From Psoroptes ovis (taxonomy: Eukaryota > Arthropoda > Arachnida > Sarcoptiformes > Psoroptidae), in contig PQWQ01000013.1 in assembly GCA_002943765.1 (NCBI GenBank), positions 434,001 through 498,000 on the forward strand: DNA of 64,000 bases. The letters are read 5' to 3'. Each line of letters begins with the position of its first letter. The first letter of the stretch is position 1. Below the pieces are notes generated by a model, which worked only from the letters and a program-made list of their open reading frames with translations, had not been told where the DNA came from and made no database searches. The position numbers and the translations under genes are program-made. Below are positions 13,255 through 26,294 of the stretch, piece by piece.

Positions 13255-16200
13255 ATGATTTCAATTTCAACAATAAAATTATCATTGTTCATTGTTTTTA
13301 TATCAACATTATTAGAAATTATCATTATCAGTTCTGGTAAGTGATATGTTAGTAAGAAAAATAAAAATCTCTATCCACAGTTCCAGTCTATTTGAAATTT
13401 TTTTCAATTTCTGAAAATAGGATACTCTACCGATTCTGTTTGTAGTATTCATCAATTTGAATGTGAATATTCATATCCGATAAGCTGTATACCATTATCA
13501 TTACGTTGTGATGGTTATCCTGATTGTCGTGATAGATCAGATGAAAAAGATTGTCGTAAGTATTGTTATTTAGTCATTGGTTATTATGTGATTATTCTTC
13601 CAACTTCTCCTCTTGTTTGACTATCAATGAAATGTCATTAAACTAAAATGTTTATTTGATTTAACGAATCAATGGCCATAATCGAATAGGGATAGATAGT
13701 GGAAAAAGCATCAAGAATCAATCATGAAAAGATAAAACTTTTATATTTCATTTCAATTAGTTTCATATGATTCATATAATTTTACTTGATTCGTCTTTCT
13801 ATTATAATCAACATCGTAAAAATGAAATTGAAACAATCAAATCGAATCATCTAATTGATTCATTTCAATTTTTTTTTCTGATGATAATGCATTTGATTAT
13901 TTCATATAAACAACAACTATAAAATTCAGAATTTTCTATTCCATATTTCTTTGTCATTATTTAGTAATTTGAATCGATTGATTCATTTTATTTTAATATA
14001 ATTTATCTTTATAAATATATAGCAAAACAAAAATGTAATGAAACCGAATTCGCTTGCAATTCAACAAACAAATGCATATTTTTAGCATGGCGTTGTGATG
14101 GTGAAATCGATTGTGAAGATGGATCTGATGAAATTAATTGTCGTAAGTTTTTATTCAATACCAAAATTCAACCAAGCGACAAACGGATCGAAAATGAATA
14201 AAATAAAATAAAAAGAGCATACATTAATATTTAATTTCATTTGATATAATTTAATTTTTTCTCCCTCTCTCTCTCTCTCTCTCTCCCGATACAGTAAACT
14301 GTAAACCACATCAATTTCGTTGTACTAATAATAAATGTATTGATAAGAAATATGTATGTAATCATGTCGATGATTGTGATGACAACTCTGATGAATCAAT
14401 TCATGCATGTAGTATGTATCATTTTCTGCCATTATTTTTAATTTGTAGAATTATTGAATTAATTTCTTCTCCCCAATTTTAATACGGTTAGTGTTTCATC
14501 GTTCATTATGTACCAAAGATGAATACAATTGTAAAAATGGTCATTGTATTTCATTGAAATTGGCGTGTAATGGAATCGATGATTGTGGCGATAATTCTGA
14601 TGAAAATTTATCAAATTGTGAGCAATTTTGATTCATTATTAATAATTATATAATTTAATTATTTGCATTTTCATAACACACCGTAAAAAGGCACATCATG
14701 TTTCAACGATGAATTCAAATGTAAGAAAAATAATGAATGCATATCAAGAGATAAATTATGTGATCAAATCAATGATTGTCCAAACGGGGAAGATGAATTT
14801 GATTGTAATCATATTGATAATAATGACGATAATAATCAAAACAATCAAAGCTTAAATTGTCAAATTAATGAATTTCAATGCCATAATTTGAATGAATGTA
14901 TTGCTGATTATTTAGTTTGTGATCAAAAATGTGAGGATTTTTTTTAAGGTTTTCGCTTTTCATTAATTTTCAATTTTAAAGTCGATTGCAGTGACAATTC
15001 TGATGAATTGAATTGTACATATTTCTGTGATTTTGAAGATGAATTCTCATGCAACAACGGAATCGAATGTATACCAATTTCAATGTATTGTGATGGTACA
15101 TTTGATTGTTCCGATCATTCTGATGAAATTGATTGTCGTATAATCGAAGATAAGAGCAAATCTAATAATGACACATCATGTAAAAGAGGTTTACGGTGGA
15201 ATCCTAAATTAAGGAGATGTTTTGATATTAATGAGTGAGTTTTATCTGTGATTTTTGATAATTTTTGTAAAACTCTCTTGTTTTAGATGCATTGAAGATT
15301 ACAGTTTATGTTCTGGACAAACATGTGTGAACACATTTGGTAATTTTTTTTGCGAATGTTTGCCTGGATTTAAAGTATTCAATGAAACATATTGCATTCG
15401 TAGCAATCATGATCTTCCCAATCAATTAATTTATTCCACAAATAATTCACTGAATTCACTACAATGGTCTCAATCATTTATGGAAACACCGAAAATTAAC
15501 AATTCATCTGAAATATTTCAATTTATGAATAATGATAAGATTTCTTATGGTGGCAGCAATAATGATAGAAAAACTTCTCAAATCATTTTTGATTATAACT
15601 TAGATGATAATTATTATGTCATATCGAATGAATATGGGCAAATTTACATGAATCGTTTGTATAAGAATCGCTCAATCAATTTGACTGGTATCTCTTACCC
15701 TGTATTATTGACACAATGTCATCATCACATCAAAAGTTTTACAATCGATTGGCTGAATCATTTATTGTATTTAATCAACACAGATATGAATCATATTGAA
15801 GTTATAAAATTGATGAAGCCAAACAGCGTAATGGTATTCGCAGACCGTGTGGAAAAACCACTAGATATTAAGGTGAATCCAATTGAATCATGGATAATAT
15901 GGAGTGAAAATGGTCGAATAATACGTTTATCACAAGATGGCAATGAGAAAAAAGTATTAATTGATTATGATATGATGCCAACATCATTGACCATTGATTA
16001 TTTAACCAAACAAATTTATTGGATTGATAAGAAATCTTTTTCATTATATTCTATGAAATTTGATGGCAGAAATCAGCGCCTAATATTAGAATCGCAAAAT
16101 TTTTTGAGACACTCATATGATATCGATGTATTCGATAATTTTGTCATGTGGAATAATGTGAAAAATGGTTCATTATATGCTGCAGATAAATTTGGTCGTG

Positions 16201-17272
16201 ATTCGAACATTTATAGACTGATTGAAAACAACAATCTTAATCACAACATGAATGTAATCAATTTTGAAACAATTGATTCATATAAACAACCGAGAAATGA
16301 TAGCTATGTTTGTCCATTAAATTGTCCTTATCGTTGTGATGCGTTAACACTGTCATGTATTTGTCCAAAGCCATATTCTTTGTGTATAATTAACAAAATT
16401 AATGATAGCGATGATAAAAGCGGTGAAATGAATTATTATTGTTCACAAAAATGTTCACCTTACAATATCCATGATAATGCAACTAAGATTATTTCCATAT
16501 GTTTCAAAATTCTATTTATTGCCATCATCATAGCTGTCATATTCATTTTGATTAAATGTTGTCAAAATATCACAGAATTAAGGCAAGTTTTTCATTTATT
16601 TCAACATTTTTTATGATTTTTAAGAATTTTCGATAATTTCTTTTGAGTAGGAAGATAAATTTCAAAGTCATGAAATTAAACACTGTAAATCGTTCAATCG
16701 TTCTGCATTATAATAATGATACGAATAATAATAATTTTAACGGAACCAAAAATTGTCTAACAAATGATGAATCATCATCAGCTAATTTAACTAAAAATGT
16801 ATCAATATTATATTGTGATGAAGATATCGATAATGACATTAATAGTGGCATCGATTCGAGGACAAAAAAATTCTCAAAAAAATATTCATACATGAATAAA
16901 AATCGTATCGATAATCCATCAAGTGGTTATTCATCATCGGCTGCATCATCGGTTGATCCAACAACAATGATTCCATATTATTCATTTAAGAAAAAAACTA
17001 AAATTTCTTATCAATTTGATGAAAGTAACGATGATAATCAAAATAATGATACTGATCATAATCATAATAATAATAATAATAATCATAATTATGATGATGA
17101 TGATGATGAAAGGCTTGAATGTTTACCATCATCATCATCATCATCGGAATCTACATCAACATCAGCATCTCAATCATCGACAACAACTTCAACAAATCAA
17201 ACATTTTCTTACAATGATAATAATTTATTTAAAAATCAAAATATTCAAACCAAAAAAAAATTTTTCATATAA
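13255..17272 (+). CDS. LDL-receptor-family protein (seven LA repeats, EGF, one beta-propeller, TM)
   Basis: Nine exons join in phase: 13255-13336, 13421-13555, 14023-14142, 14295-14411, 14492-14617, 14691-14930, 14982-15234, 15287-16582 and 16651-17272, giving about 996 aa. A signal peptide is followed by seven LDL-A repeats, each with six Cys and the calcium-binding CDG..DC.D.SDE pattern. Repeats 1-4 are one per exon. Repeat 6 is split by the intron at 14931-14981. A calcium-binding EGF-like domain (DINECIEDYSLC...) starts at the exon 7/8 boundary. Next is one YWTD-like propeller (DWLNHLLYLI, IYWIDKKSFSLYSMKFDGRN), a Cys-rich stretch and one transmembrane helix (about codons encoded at 16498-16560). 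The tail of about 210 residues is Ser/Asn/Asp-rich, and I see no NPxY endocytosis motif in it. Likely an endocytic or signalling receptor at the cell surface. The last intron uses a GC donor. Confidence 0.88.
14265..14285. repeat. (CT)n microsatellite in an intron
   Basis: A run of about ten CT units lies just upstream of the acceptor of exon 4 of the LDL-receptor-like gene, doubling as an extended polypyrimidine tract. Confidence 0.9.
16583..16650 (+). other. GC-AG intron
   Basis: The donor reads AG|GCAAGT, the usual consensus of the rare GC-AG class. A GT placed a few bases later would put the next exon out of frame. With the GC donor the transmembrane exon joins the cytoplasmic-tail exon in phase 2, giving ...TELRKINFK.... 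Confidence 0.75.
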
Positions 17273-17707
17273 ATTTTTTTCACTTATTTATTTTATATTA
17301 TTTTCATTTTAAAGCATTTTCATATTCATTTGTATTCATTTGATCTGTTAATTATTCTTAAATATTTATATATTTAATTCTACTTAATTGTTGTGTTTAT
17401 AATAATTGTTTCTCTTCAATATATGATGATCAAACATTTTTAAAACACCAGAATTGTTTATATTATCATTCACAGAATTAGAATTTGTTTGTTTGTATTA
17501 TCTTCATTTGATGAAATTAGAATTAAAATTTTTTTTATTTTCTGTTTTTTGAATGTTTATTGTATGGTGTGTTTAATTATAAAAATAGATTTTTTTCTTT
17601 GATTATTGCACCATTCCCCTGTTAAATACGCTGCAGATTTATTCTCATAACTGCTCGATTATAAATCAAAAAAGCTCTTCAATTTTTTTCGACTTAACCA
17701 ATAAAAA
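17273..17707. other. Intergenic, LDL-receptor-like to ankyrin/SOCS gene
   Basis: 435 bp of AT-rich sequence. It should contain the 3' UTR of the receptor and the promoter of the next gene. Nothing else recognised. Confidence 0.4.
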
Positions 17708-18526
17708 ATGGCTATGAGAAAGAAAATGAAAAATTTCAATGATTCTGATGTCAGATTGGCATTATTATATGATAATATTGAACAGCTTAAATCAATCGTT
17801 TTCAATTATTTTGATCATAATCAAAATGAGCATGATTTTCCATTATTATCGAATGGTGCATCGATATTACTTGAAGCGATCGATAAAAATCGTATGAATA
17901 TTGTGAAATTTTTAATATCATATAAAATTTGTCTAAATCAAAAAGATTCAAATAATTATGAAGAAACACCATTGATTTTTGCAATTCGTAAGCGTAAATA
18001 TTCAATAGCATCATTGTTACTTGAACAAAATGAAACCAATGTGAATATTTTCGACATGTTCAAACGACAACCACTCTCATTGGCCATCGAACAACGCCAT
18101 TCAAAATTGATTGAACAAATCATTTCACATAGAACATTCCGCTTGAATCCAATCACTTACAATCCATTAAAATTTGTATTCAATTATAATATTCCAAATG
18201 AATTAATAATGAAATTTATTAATATTGGCTATTATTTCGTTAATGAAATATGTGAGGAGAAATTTTTGAATCATTTCAATCATAGAAATTTTTCCAAAAA
18301 TGATTTATTATCCATCTTGAAGCAATCATATGCTATATGGGACAAAAATGATAAACATGAAATATTTAGATTGAAACAATTATGTCGAATTGAAATACGA
18401 AAATATTTTTTTCGAAATTCATTCCATCCAATTAATATTCATAATGTGAATGAAAAATTGTCAAATTACCATTGTTTGAACAAATGTTTAGCCGAATATA
18501 TCTGTAATTTATCAGATATTCATTAA
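17708..18526 (+). CDS. Ankyrin-repeat protein with SOCS-box-like C-terminus (ASB-like)
   Basis: Single-exon frame of 272 aa. The N-terminal half has ankyrin-like repeats: LLEAIDKNRMNIVKFLIS, then TPLIFAIRKRKYSIASLLLE, then QPLSLAIEQRHSKLIEQIIS. Each shows the helix-turn-helix pattern with the TPL/APL-type turn partly degenerate. Near residues 222-234 the sequence LKQLCRIEIRKYF resembles the BC-box start of a SOCS box (LxxLCRxxIR), followed by a roughly 35-residue remainder. ASB proteins use this box to recruit elongin B/C and cullin-5 as ubiquitin-ligase substrate receptors, so that role is inferred. The lack of introns is unusual beside its intron-rich neighbours and could mean a retrocopy. 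An alternative is a plain ankyrin protein without E3 function. Confidence 0.65.
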   Translation: MAMRKKMKNFNDSDVRLALLYDNIEQLKSIVFNYFDHNQNEHDFPLLSNGASILLEAIDKNRMNIVKFLISYKICLNQKDSNNYEETPLIFAIRKRKYSIASLLLEQNETNVNIFDMFKRQPLSLAIEQRHSKLIEQIISHRTFRLNPITYNPLKFVFNYNIPNELIMKFINIGYYFVNEICEEKFLNHFNHRNFSKNDLLSILKQSYAIWDKNDKHEIFRLKQLCRIEIRKYFFRNSFHPINIHNVNEKLSNYHCLNKCLAEYICNLSDIH

Positions 18527-18850
18527 AAATTTATCAAATTTTCATTTTTGCCCTTTTGTCTTTGTTACTGTCTTTTCATTAGTTTGACGAATATCTAAAT
18601 CATTGACGTCATTCTAATTTATTTTTCGGACATTTTATTTGAAAGATTTGCTATCTTGTGACCATTGTCATAAATTAATAATTGGCAATTTCATTATTGT
18701 TCCATTGATGATAATGAATATGTTTTTTAGCAAATGAATTTGTCCAGATTTCTTTCATTTTAATTTTGACATTGACTTTGATCGGTTTGGATTAACTTTG
18801 AATCTGGTTTATTAGTTTTCATAAGATCTTACAAAATAATTCAATCAGCA
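18527..18850. other. Intergenic, ankyrin/SOCS gene to polycystin-2
   Basis: About 320 bp with no coding signal. Expected to hold the 3' end of the upstream gene and the polycystin promoter. Confidence 0.4.
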
Positions 18851-21450
18851 ATGAATGATAGTGCACAATTCGATGCTGAAAGTTCATCAGTTGCATCATC
18901 AAGTGATGGCATAATCAATAAGAAAACTAAATGGCAAAAAATTCAAGGAAACCTGGAAGGTTCGTATAAGTTTTCGGTAAAATATTCTAATTACAAAAAT
19001 TTTCTTCAATCAACTAGACTTTTGGATCACTAAACAGATTTTACCAAAAGATGCTGACAAAACTAAAGTGGTGAAAACAACATTGCGAGAATTGTTGATT
19101 TATATGGCATTTTTAGTGACAATTACTTACAGTAATTTGTTCTTAAATATTTTAAAATTGACTATTTTAATAAATTTCTCCAATTTTCTCCCAATTCTCC
19201 AGTTACATTTTCAATGATGAATCCGACAATGTATTATCAAACAAAGATTATGTCGAATTTGTTTTTAGATCAACCCGATTCGAAAGGTATCACATTTCGT
19301 ACAGCAACACAGATGGATCATTTTTGGAATGTAAGTAAATTAATATTGATGATTCTTCAAAATTTTTCGATATTTTTGTTTGTGCAAAAGTTTGTTGAAG
19401 GCCCATTAATGCAAGGATTATATTGGGACAAATGGTACAATAATCATTCAACGAGTTCTTTTAAATCAATTTTATATGAAAATTATTTGCTTGGGGCACC
19501 TCGCATGAGACAAATACGTGTACGTAATGATTCATGCGAAATACATAAAGATTTCCAACGTGCTATATTTTCATGCTACAATCATTATTCCAAAATATAT
19601 GAGGATCGTGAAGATATTCACGGCAAACATTTGCCTGAATTCGAATGGCAAGAAATAAAATCATTTGCAAAAAATGATGTTTGGGGACAATTATCAACTT
19701 ATTCGGGTGAAGGTGGTTATATTGTCAATTTGTCATTGAACAAAACAAAAGCAATAAAAATAATCAATAAATTGAAAGAATATTTATGGATTGATCGCGG
19801 CACACGTGCAGTCATAATTGATTTCACAACATATAATCCAAATATCAATCTTTATGTCGTAACAAAATTGATTGCAGAATTTCCAGCGACTGGTGGCGTG
19901 TTTACATCATGGCAATTTCGTACATTGAATTTATTGGAAAATAGTTCACAATTGCAAATTGGTTTATATATTTGCTTCATATTGTTCTTATTATTCATAA
20001 TTTATTATACGATTGAAGAATTTTTCGAAATAACTGCACTAGGTTTCATACCATACTTACGTTCGAGTGGATGGAATTTTTTGGATTTGTTTATAATTTT
20101 AATCTCATTGGCATTAGTATTTTTTCTATTTTGTCGTAAATATGTTATTACAAAAATATTTGACGAAGCATATAATGATGGTGACATGGATAATTTCAAT
20201 CATAATTTCGATATGATGGAACAATCATCATCGAATCAATTATCATTACAAAATGCTATCGATTTAAATAATCGTACTGTTTCATTGCAAATTGATACAT
20301 ATAAATTTGATACGCTTGGATTTTGGTCAGCACAATTCAGCAATATATTGGCAATATTATCATTTGTATCGTGGATCAAAATTTTCAAATATATCAGTTT
20401 CAACAAAACAATGTCACAACTAAGTTCAACACTTAGTCGTGTAAGTTTATTTTTTATGAATTTAAAGATGCATATTAATCATGAATTTATCAAAATCGAT
20501 TGCAGTGTGCTAAAGATATTGCTGGCTTTGGATTGATGTTTTTCATAGTATTTTTTGCATTCGCTCAACTTGGCTATCTACTTTTCGGTACACAAGTAAA
20601 AGATTATAGTTCCTTCGGAACAGCTGTGTATGTCTATTATTGATGCTAATAGTAATAGTAATAGTAATTCATCTGATTACAATTTATCATTTTTAATTTA
20701 GTTTCACATTACTTCGTTTGATTCTTGGAGATTTTGATTTTCAATCAATCGAGAACGCTAATCGAGTACTTGGACCAATATTCTTCATTAGTTACATTTT
20801 TTTCGTATTTTTCGTGTTAATGGTAATGTTACTCTTTAATTGCTGTCTTTAAAATGATTAATTAACGTCTCAAAATAATCTCATTAATATTAAAGAACAT
20901 GTTCTTGGCCATCATAAATGATACATATGCTGAAGTTAAATCCGAATTAAAAGATGATGATGAATTTGCAATGATGGATTATTTCAAAGAGATTTCAAAT
21001 CACATTTTGCATAAACTCGGAACACAAAAAGAACAAATCGAAGAAATACAACAAGCAATAAAAGAATCTGGTTTCGATGGTAAACGACGTGTTAGTTTTG
21101 CAACCATACGACAAGAATTGAAAAAACGTAATCTAAGTGATCAAGAAATCGAAATGTTATTTGCAAAATATGATATCGATCAAAATCGTGAATTAGACCA
21201 ACAAGAATTGCATGCAATGTTTGAAGATTTGGAAGGTAAAAAGAAATCGATTGAAAAAGAAATGGAAGAGAATAAAAATAAACGTCGTGATTCAGTCATA
21301 AGTTTCAATGCTAGACATTTACAACAATTTGATTATGGAAAACTGACAAAACGTGTTGATCGAATGGAGTATATACTGGCAACTATATCTAATAAAATTG
21401 ATTCATTTTTCTCCAATCTCATCGAAAATAATGATGAAATTAAAAATTAA
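18851..21450 (+). CDS. PKD2: Polycystin-2-type cation channel (TRPP)
   Basis: Seven exons join in phase: 18851-18976, 19038-19131, 19203-19330, 19391-20440, 20506-20627, 20702-20822 and 20896-21450, giving about 731 aa. TM1 (TTLRELLIYMAFLVTITY) leads into the large extracellular polycystin (TOP) domain, with family motifs LFLDQPDSKGITF, VEGPLMQGLYWDKWY, LLGAPRMRQIRVRNDSC and YSGEGGYIVNL. TM2-TM6 follow. The pore reads LRLILGDFDF, with the LGD selectivity filter of PKD2 channels. The cytoplasmic tail has one good EF-hand loop (DIDQNRELDQQE) and a C-terminal coiled-coil segment. Family members are ciliary, ER or plasma-membrane calcium-permeable channels. The N-terminal cytoplasmic part is short (about 50 residues). 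The exon 1 donor was set at 18977 because only that choice keeps frame with exon 2. Confidence 0.93.
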
Positions 21451-21709
21451 TTATTGAATAATTTAAATTAGTTTTAGCGTAGAAAATATTTAAATGCCCA
21501 TGATTTCTATGAAAAAAATTTATTTGGACATTTCATTTATGAGTTAATCCTAAAACACAACATGTGACATTGTTTGTGGTAGAAATTTAATTTTGATTTC
21601 AAATGATTTTTTTTTTCAATGAGAATAAAAATATTTGAATTTTTGATTCAAAATTGTGAACCAAAAATCATATTTCTTGCTATCAACTTAATTTCACCAT
21701 TAGTCTAAA

Positions 21710-23799
21710 ATGACTTATGACCATAGCAATGGTCAAATTGATGATTATTATGCATTTCTTAATGTTTCTAAAAATGTGAGTTATGTTATTGAATTCGTTT
21801 TGATTTTCGCAAATTTTCAATTCTTTACTTTAGGCAAGTACAGAAGAAATACGCAATTCATTTCGCTGGTTGAGTCGTCAATTTCATCCAGATAAACATA
21901 CCAATCCTGCCTTAAAAAAACATGCAGAATTAATGTTCGATAAATTGAAAAAAGCTTATGATGGTAAATAATTATTGTTGCAAATAATAACAAGTGATGC
22001 AATTTTGACCTCTTCTCAATGATTTAGTTTTAAGCGATCCAGACAAAAGAGCTGTTTATGATGCGTTAGGCGCATCTGGTTTGCAAAATAATGAAGCATG
22101 GGCATTAGTTGAAAAAAAATTCAAATCAGCAAAAGAAATTCGTGAAGAGTATGAACAATTGATGAAAGATAAAGAAGAACGCATGATGCAACAAAGGACC
22201 AGTCCTAAAGGAAATATTACTGTATTAGTTGATGCAACCAATTTATTCCAAAATGATTCAGATGATGAAAGTGATGATGAGAATAAAGATCGAAGAATGA
22301 CTATTTCATTATCTTCGATTGAAATACGTTCAATGACCATAACACAGTCACTAGATACACCAATGACGCCTAATAATTATGTGATATTAAATGGAATGAT
22401 TAATGTTCGCAATGGAATAGGAAGCGGGAATTTGTCGCTTGGATTACGGCATATATTTAATCGTAAGCGACTCACTTTGAATATAAAAAAATTAATATTC
22501 AAAAATTTTAAAACAGCAAAAACATGGGGTGAAATAGAATTTGGCGCTGGACAAGGTCCAGTCATAAATTTAAAGGGTTTCAGGACAATAACTCCAAATC
22601 TTCATCTAACATGCAATACAAATTTACTAATTTCTTCATTCGGTATTCGTCCAGGGCTCTCAATTAGTAAGTGATTGTAACTAAATTTGATTGAAAATGT
22701 TCATAATCATTCCCGAAACAAGTATTAACAAGACAATTCACCAAACATATGGTTGGATATCTGTCATATAAAGCTGGTATCGAATCATCGATGAACACAA
22801 CGATGGTGTTTGAAAATGAATATTGTAGAGTGAATGGATCATTGCAATTCGGTTACCGTGATTCATTTATATCCTCAAGTTATACTCATAAATTCAAACA
22901 AAACAATACTCGCGTGAAAATCGGACTGAAATATGGCATCTTAGGTATAATGATGGATTATGGTTGTGAAACAAAACTATCTCAATATAGCACGCTCGGT
23001 GCAGCAATGACCATAGGCACTATTGCAGGCGTTAATCTCAGGATCAAGTAAGTTCAGTTTTTTGAATAAAATAAATTGCCATTTTCATTCGAATCTAAAC
23101 TATTGTGTCTTTTTCATAGATTAATACGTAATCAGCAAACATACATGTTGCCTATACTATTGTCTGAAGAAATCATGCCTGGTTCCGTAATATTTGGAAC
23201 AATAATACCATTAATTACATATTATTTCGTGAAAAATCATATAATTGATGTTTACGCTAGAAAAATGGAAGAAGAAGAATTAAAGAAAGAAAAAGAAGCC
23301 AATCAGGCACTAATTGATGAACGACGCCGTGAAGCCCGTGCGTACATGCAATTGATGAAAGATTTTTACGATAGGATTATTGAAAGAGAGCGAAACAATA
23401 ATGGATTAATTATTGTAAAAGCATTGTATGGTGATGAAAGTGATATTAGAAAATATGAAAATTTTAACTCCGCAAATATTCCAAATGATTCTAATATATT
23501 TGATTTTAAGATTGCTTTACAAGTATTAGTCAATGATGATTCACGTTTACAATTGACATCAGCATCTAAATCATATTTACCTGGATTTTTTGATACTAAT
23601 TTTAATGGACCTAAAAAATTACTGATACGTTATCAATATAATAATCATGATTATTGTTGCCTATTAAATGATGATGAAGGGACAATTCTGCCATCTGAGA
23701 GTATGTACTATAATAAAATTGTTTAATGATTTCTCAAGCTAATTCTATAAAATTACAGGACATTTAATTTTATCAATCAATGAAGATCATTTTAATTGA
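21710..23799 (+). CDS. DNAJC11: DnaJ homolog subfamily C member 11
   Basis: DNAJC11 is a mitochondrial J-protein associated with the MICOS/SAM bridging complex that shapes cristae. Six exons join in phase: 21710-21775, 21834-21963, 22028-22666, 22723-23047, 23120-23700 and 23759-23799, giving 593 aa. The J domain carries the HPD motif (RQFHPDKHTNP) and LSDPDKRAVYDALG. Family signatures follow: IREEYEQLMKDKEERMMQQR, GNITVLVDATNLF, WGEIEFGAGQGPVINLKGF, GIRPGLSI and VGYLSYKAGIESSMNT. A membrane-like segment, a coiled coil (about 23260-23350) and the C-terminal DUF3395-type region (ASKSYLPGFFD) complete it. The last tiny exon restores a C-terminus that the unspliced frame lacks. It is convergent with the MFS gene 146 bp downstream, and its 3' end is duplicated at 26295-26450, 28989-29026 and 31525-31680. 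Confidence 0.95.
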
Positions 23800-23945
23800 A
23801 CAATGTTGCTCATGTTTAGCTATCATATGCTATTTATGTTAATTTTGTATGAAATTATTAGTTTTAGTTTAAAAAATTCTTGTAATAAAAATATCTTTAA
23901 TATGAACTTCAATTTTTTTTTGTACATTTGTCCACAAATAAATCA

Positions 23946-25655
23946 TCATCTTCGACTATTATCTTCGATATCTTCATCAGAAGAGGGTGCATCATCAATA
24001 TAAGGTTGAAAATAAATATCTTGAAATAATGCCATCATTAAACAAATTAGTGTCAAAGCAGCGCCCACATGATAAATTAATGATGGATATATTGAAACAC
24101 TTGCGGAAAATATTGTTGAAAATAATAAAGTCCCAAGAAACGGTGCTAATGATTCTAATGTTGAAATTAAACTGAAAATTTTGCCTATTTCATCTTTAGG
24201 TATTATGCGTGATATTTCTGTTTTCATTACAATCGATGATAGACCACCAATGCAACCAATAAATAATGATATGAGGTAAGCCTTTGGATTGATAAATGAG
24301 CCTACGAGTATTTGACTAATAATTGTAGATGAAAATGTTAAAGCGTAAATTGTACCATCTTTCCATTTTAGAATTTTGACTAGAACATGTGCACCAATAA
24401 TTAAGCCAACATTTGGTACAATTTTTGATATTCCTGCAAAAGTTCTTGAATCGAAATGATAAACTTTCTGAGAAAATTGTAAAAACATTGCATCTAAGCC
24501 AAGATAATTCAAAAACTGCACGAACAATATCACTATTAACAATATGATTAGTTCACGAGCATTATTTTTACGTAATTTTGTTAAACATTTGAATGTGTGT
24601 TTAACATTTTCTACATCAAAAAACATCTTCAATGTATAACTAATTTGTTGAAATCTTGAAGAACTTTTTTCCGTTGTTGCTTCTAATGTTGATGAATTAA
24701 TTCCTTCAGAATGATCATCGTTTCTACGCACATCTTTGCGATCAATGGAGATTGTTAACACGATGAAGAAACCGATTATATTGATAGTTAATGCAATCCA
24801 AAGATTTAAATCATAATTTCTTAATAAATCACCACGATCATCGACTAAATGTATCAGATTTCCAGCAACTAATGAACCCATCGATATAGCTAAATGCATA
24901 AATTGGTAAAATTCAATCATATAATGATATGAAATTCGAAATTACCCATCATCAAATATATATGAAATATGGTGAATCTTATCGTACGATATTCTAGTTC
25001 GGTATTAACTATGATGTAACGATTTGTGACAGTCAAAAATGTTGCCATACCACCAGTGAAAAAAGTGTGTATACTATTTATCAATAACAAATATGGATCT
25101 GATGTAATAGATAATCAAAATTTCATTAATTATGAATAAAAAAACTACGACATGTCGATCCATACCAAGATGAAATTTATTCACATTTAATAGATAAAAT
25201 AATAAGCTCAAAATATTCATAATATTCATCCATGCAAACATAATGCGTGTAGCACCTAAGTGACGGTCTAAAAATGAACCAAAAAATAATGACCATATAA
25301 ACATCGGAATTGCTTGTATTACATTGCTATGAAATTTTTTGTTTGTAACAAGAAAAAAAGAGAAAAAATTTTCAAGCGAAAAAGGAATTGATTATTAAAC
25401 TTGATACCTGTAATTATTGAATAATGCAGCCGATGCTAATATTTTATCTTTGATTAATTCTTCATCTCTGTCATGAATCTGTTCATTGATATGTTGACAA
25501 AAATGTCTGGATTGATTAAAGCGTATGTAACATATTTTATCTTGTATTAAATAATTTATCGACAATATTTGTAAACCATAACTGAATAGATATAAAATCA
25601 TACAAAAATCGAATAGAAAAAAATTATTTCTACGTAATGAATCAAGAATAGACAT
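23946..25655 (-). CDS. MFS transporter, SLC46-like (copy A, intact)
   Basis: Four exons join in phase on the minus strand: 25655-25408, 25326-25166, 25098-24946 and 24889-23946, giving 501 aa. The protein has about 12 hydrophobic segments. The N-terminal part has the SLC46 layout: TM1, a short Cys-containing loop with KICYIRFNQS...C, then FNNY before TM2. The MFS signature loop appears as GSFLDRHLGATRIM. SLC46 proteins move folates or other small organic solutes across the plasma membrane or lysosome with protons. The substrate here is unknown. Introns are 51-81 bp. All splice sites are canonical, and the exon 2 donor G|GTATGG is required by phase. The gene is convergent with DNAJC11. A decayed paralogue lies at 29170-30886. 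Confidence 0.82.
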
Positions 25656-26294
25656 TTTTTTCTATTCGTTTAATAGGTTCGATTATGATGATTTTCTTTA
25701 GATCAGAGGAAAAAAATCCAAAATCATCGATTGAAAAATTAATTTCTCAACATTTTCATTGCTAATCGTTAAGTGATAATTATAAAAAAAAATTTCATAT
25801 TAAAAAACAGGATCGATTTGAATCAAATGCAATAATCAATCAATTTCAATTATCTATTCGATCAATCATCTATTTGATGAATCCATCGATTATGATACTT
25901 TATTTTAAACACTAGTAGCATACAACACACACTTGACAAACTTTTTAATTGAAAAAAATTTTTTGGAAAGGTGTTTCTATAAATTGAAAAACAATATCAG
26001 TTGAAAAAAATGACAATAAACTTGATTTCAATTGTGAATCATTCTAATTTGATAAAAACAATTTGAATTAATTTATTTTTGATTCTAAAAATGACAAATT
26101 GTCAGTTTAGAGCTAAATTATTGCATATCTCTGATATTTATGTGAGTCAATCGATGTTTGTTTGCGTCTATAAAAATCCTTATCACATCAGAAAGCCATC
26201 AAATCTTCTTTTTCCATTATCTAAGCCGATTGTCAATGAAAATATTTGAATGATAAATCAAAATATCAATCAAATTTTTTTCTGATTTTTTTCA

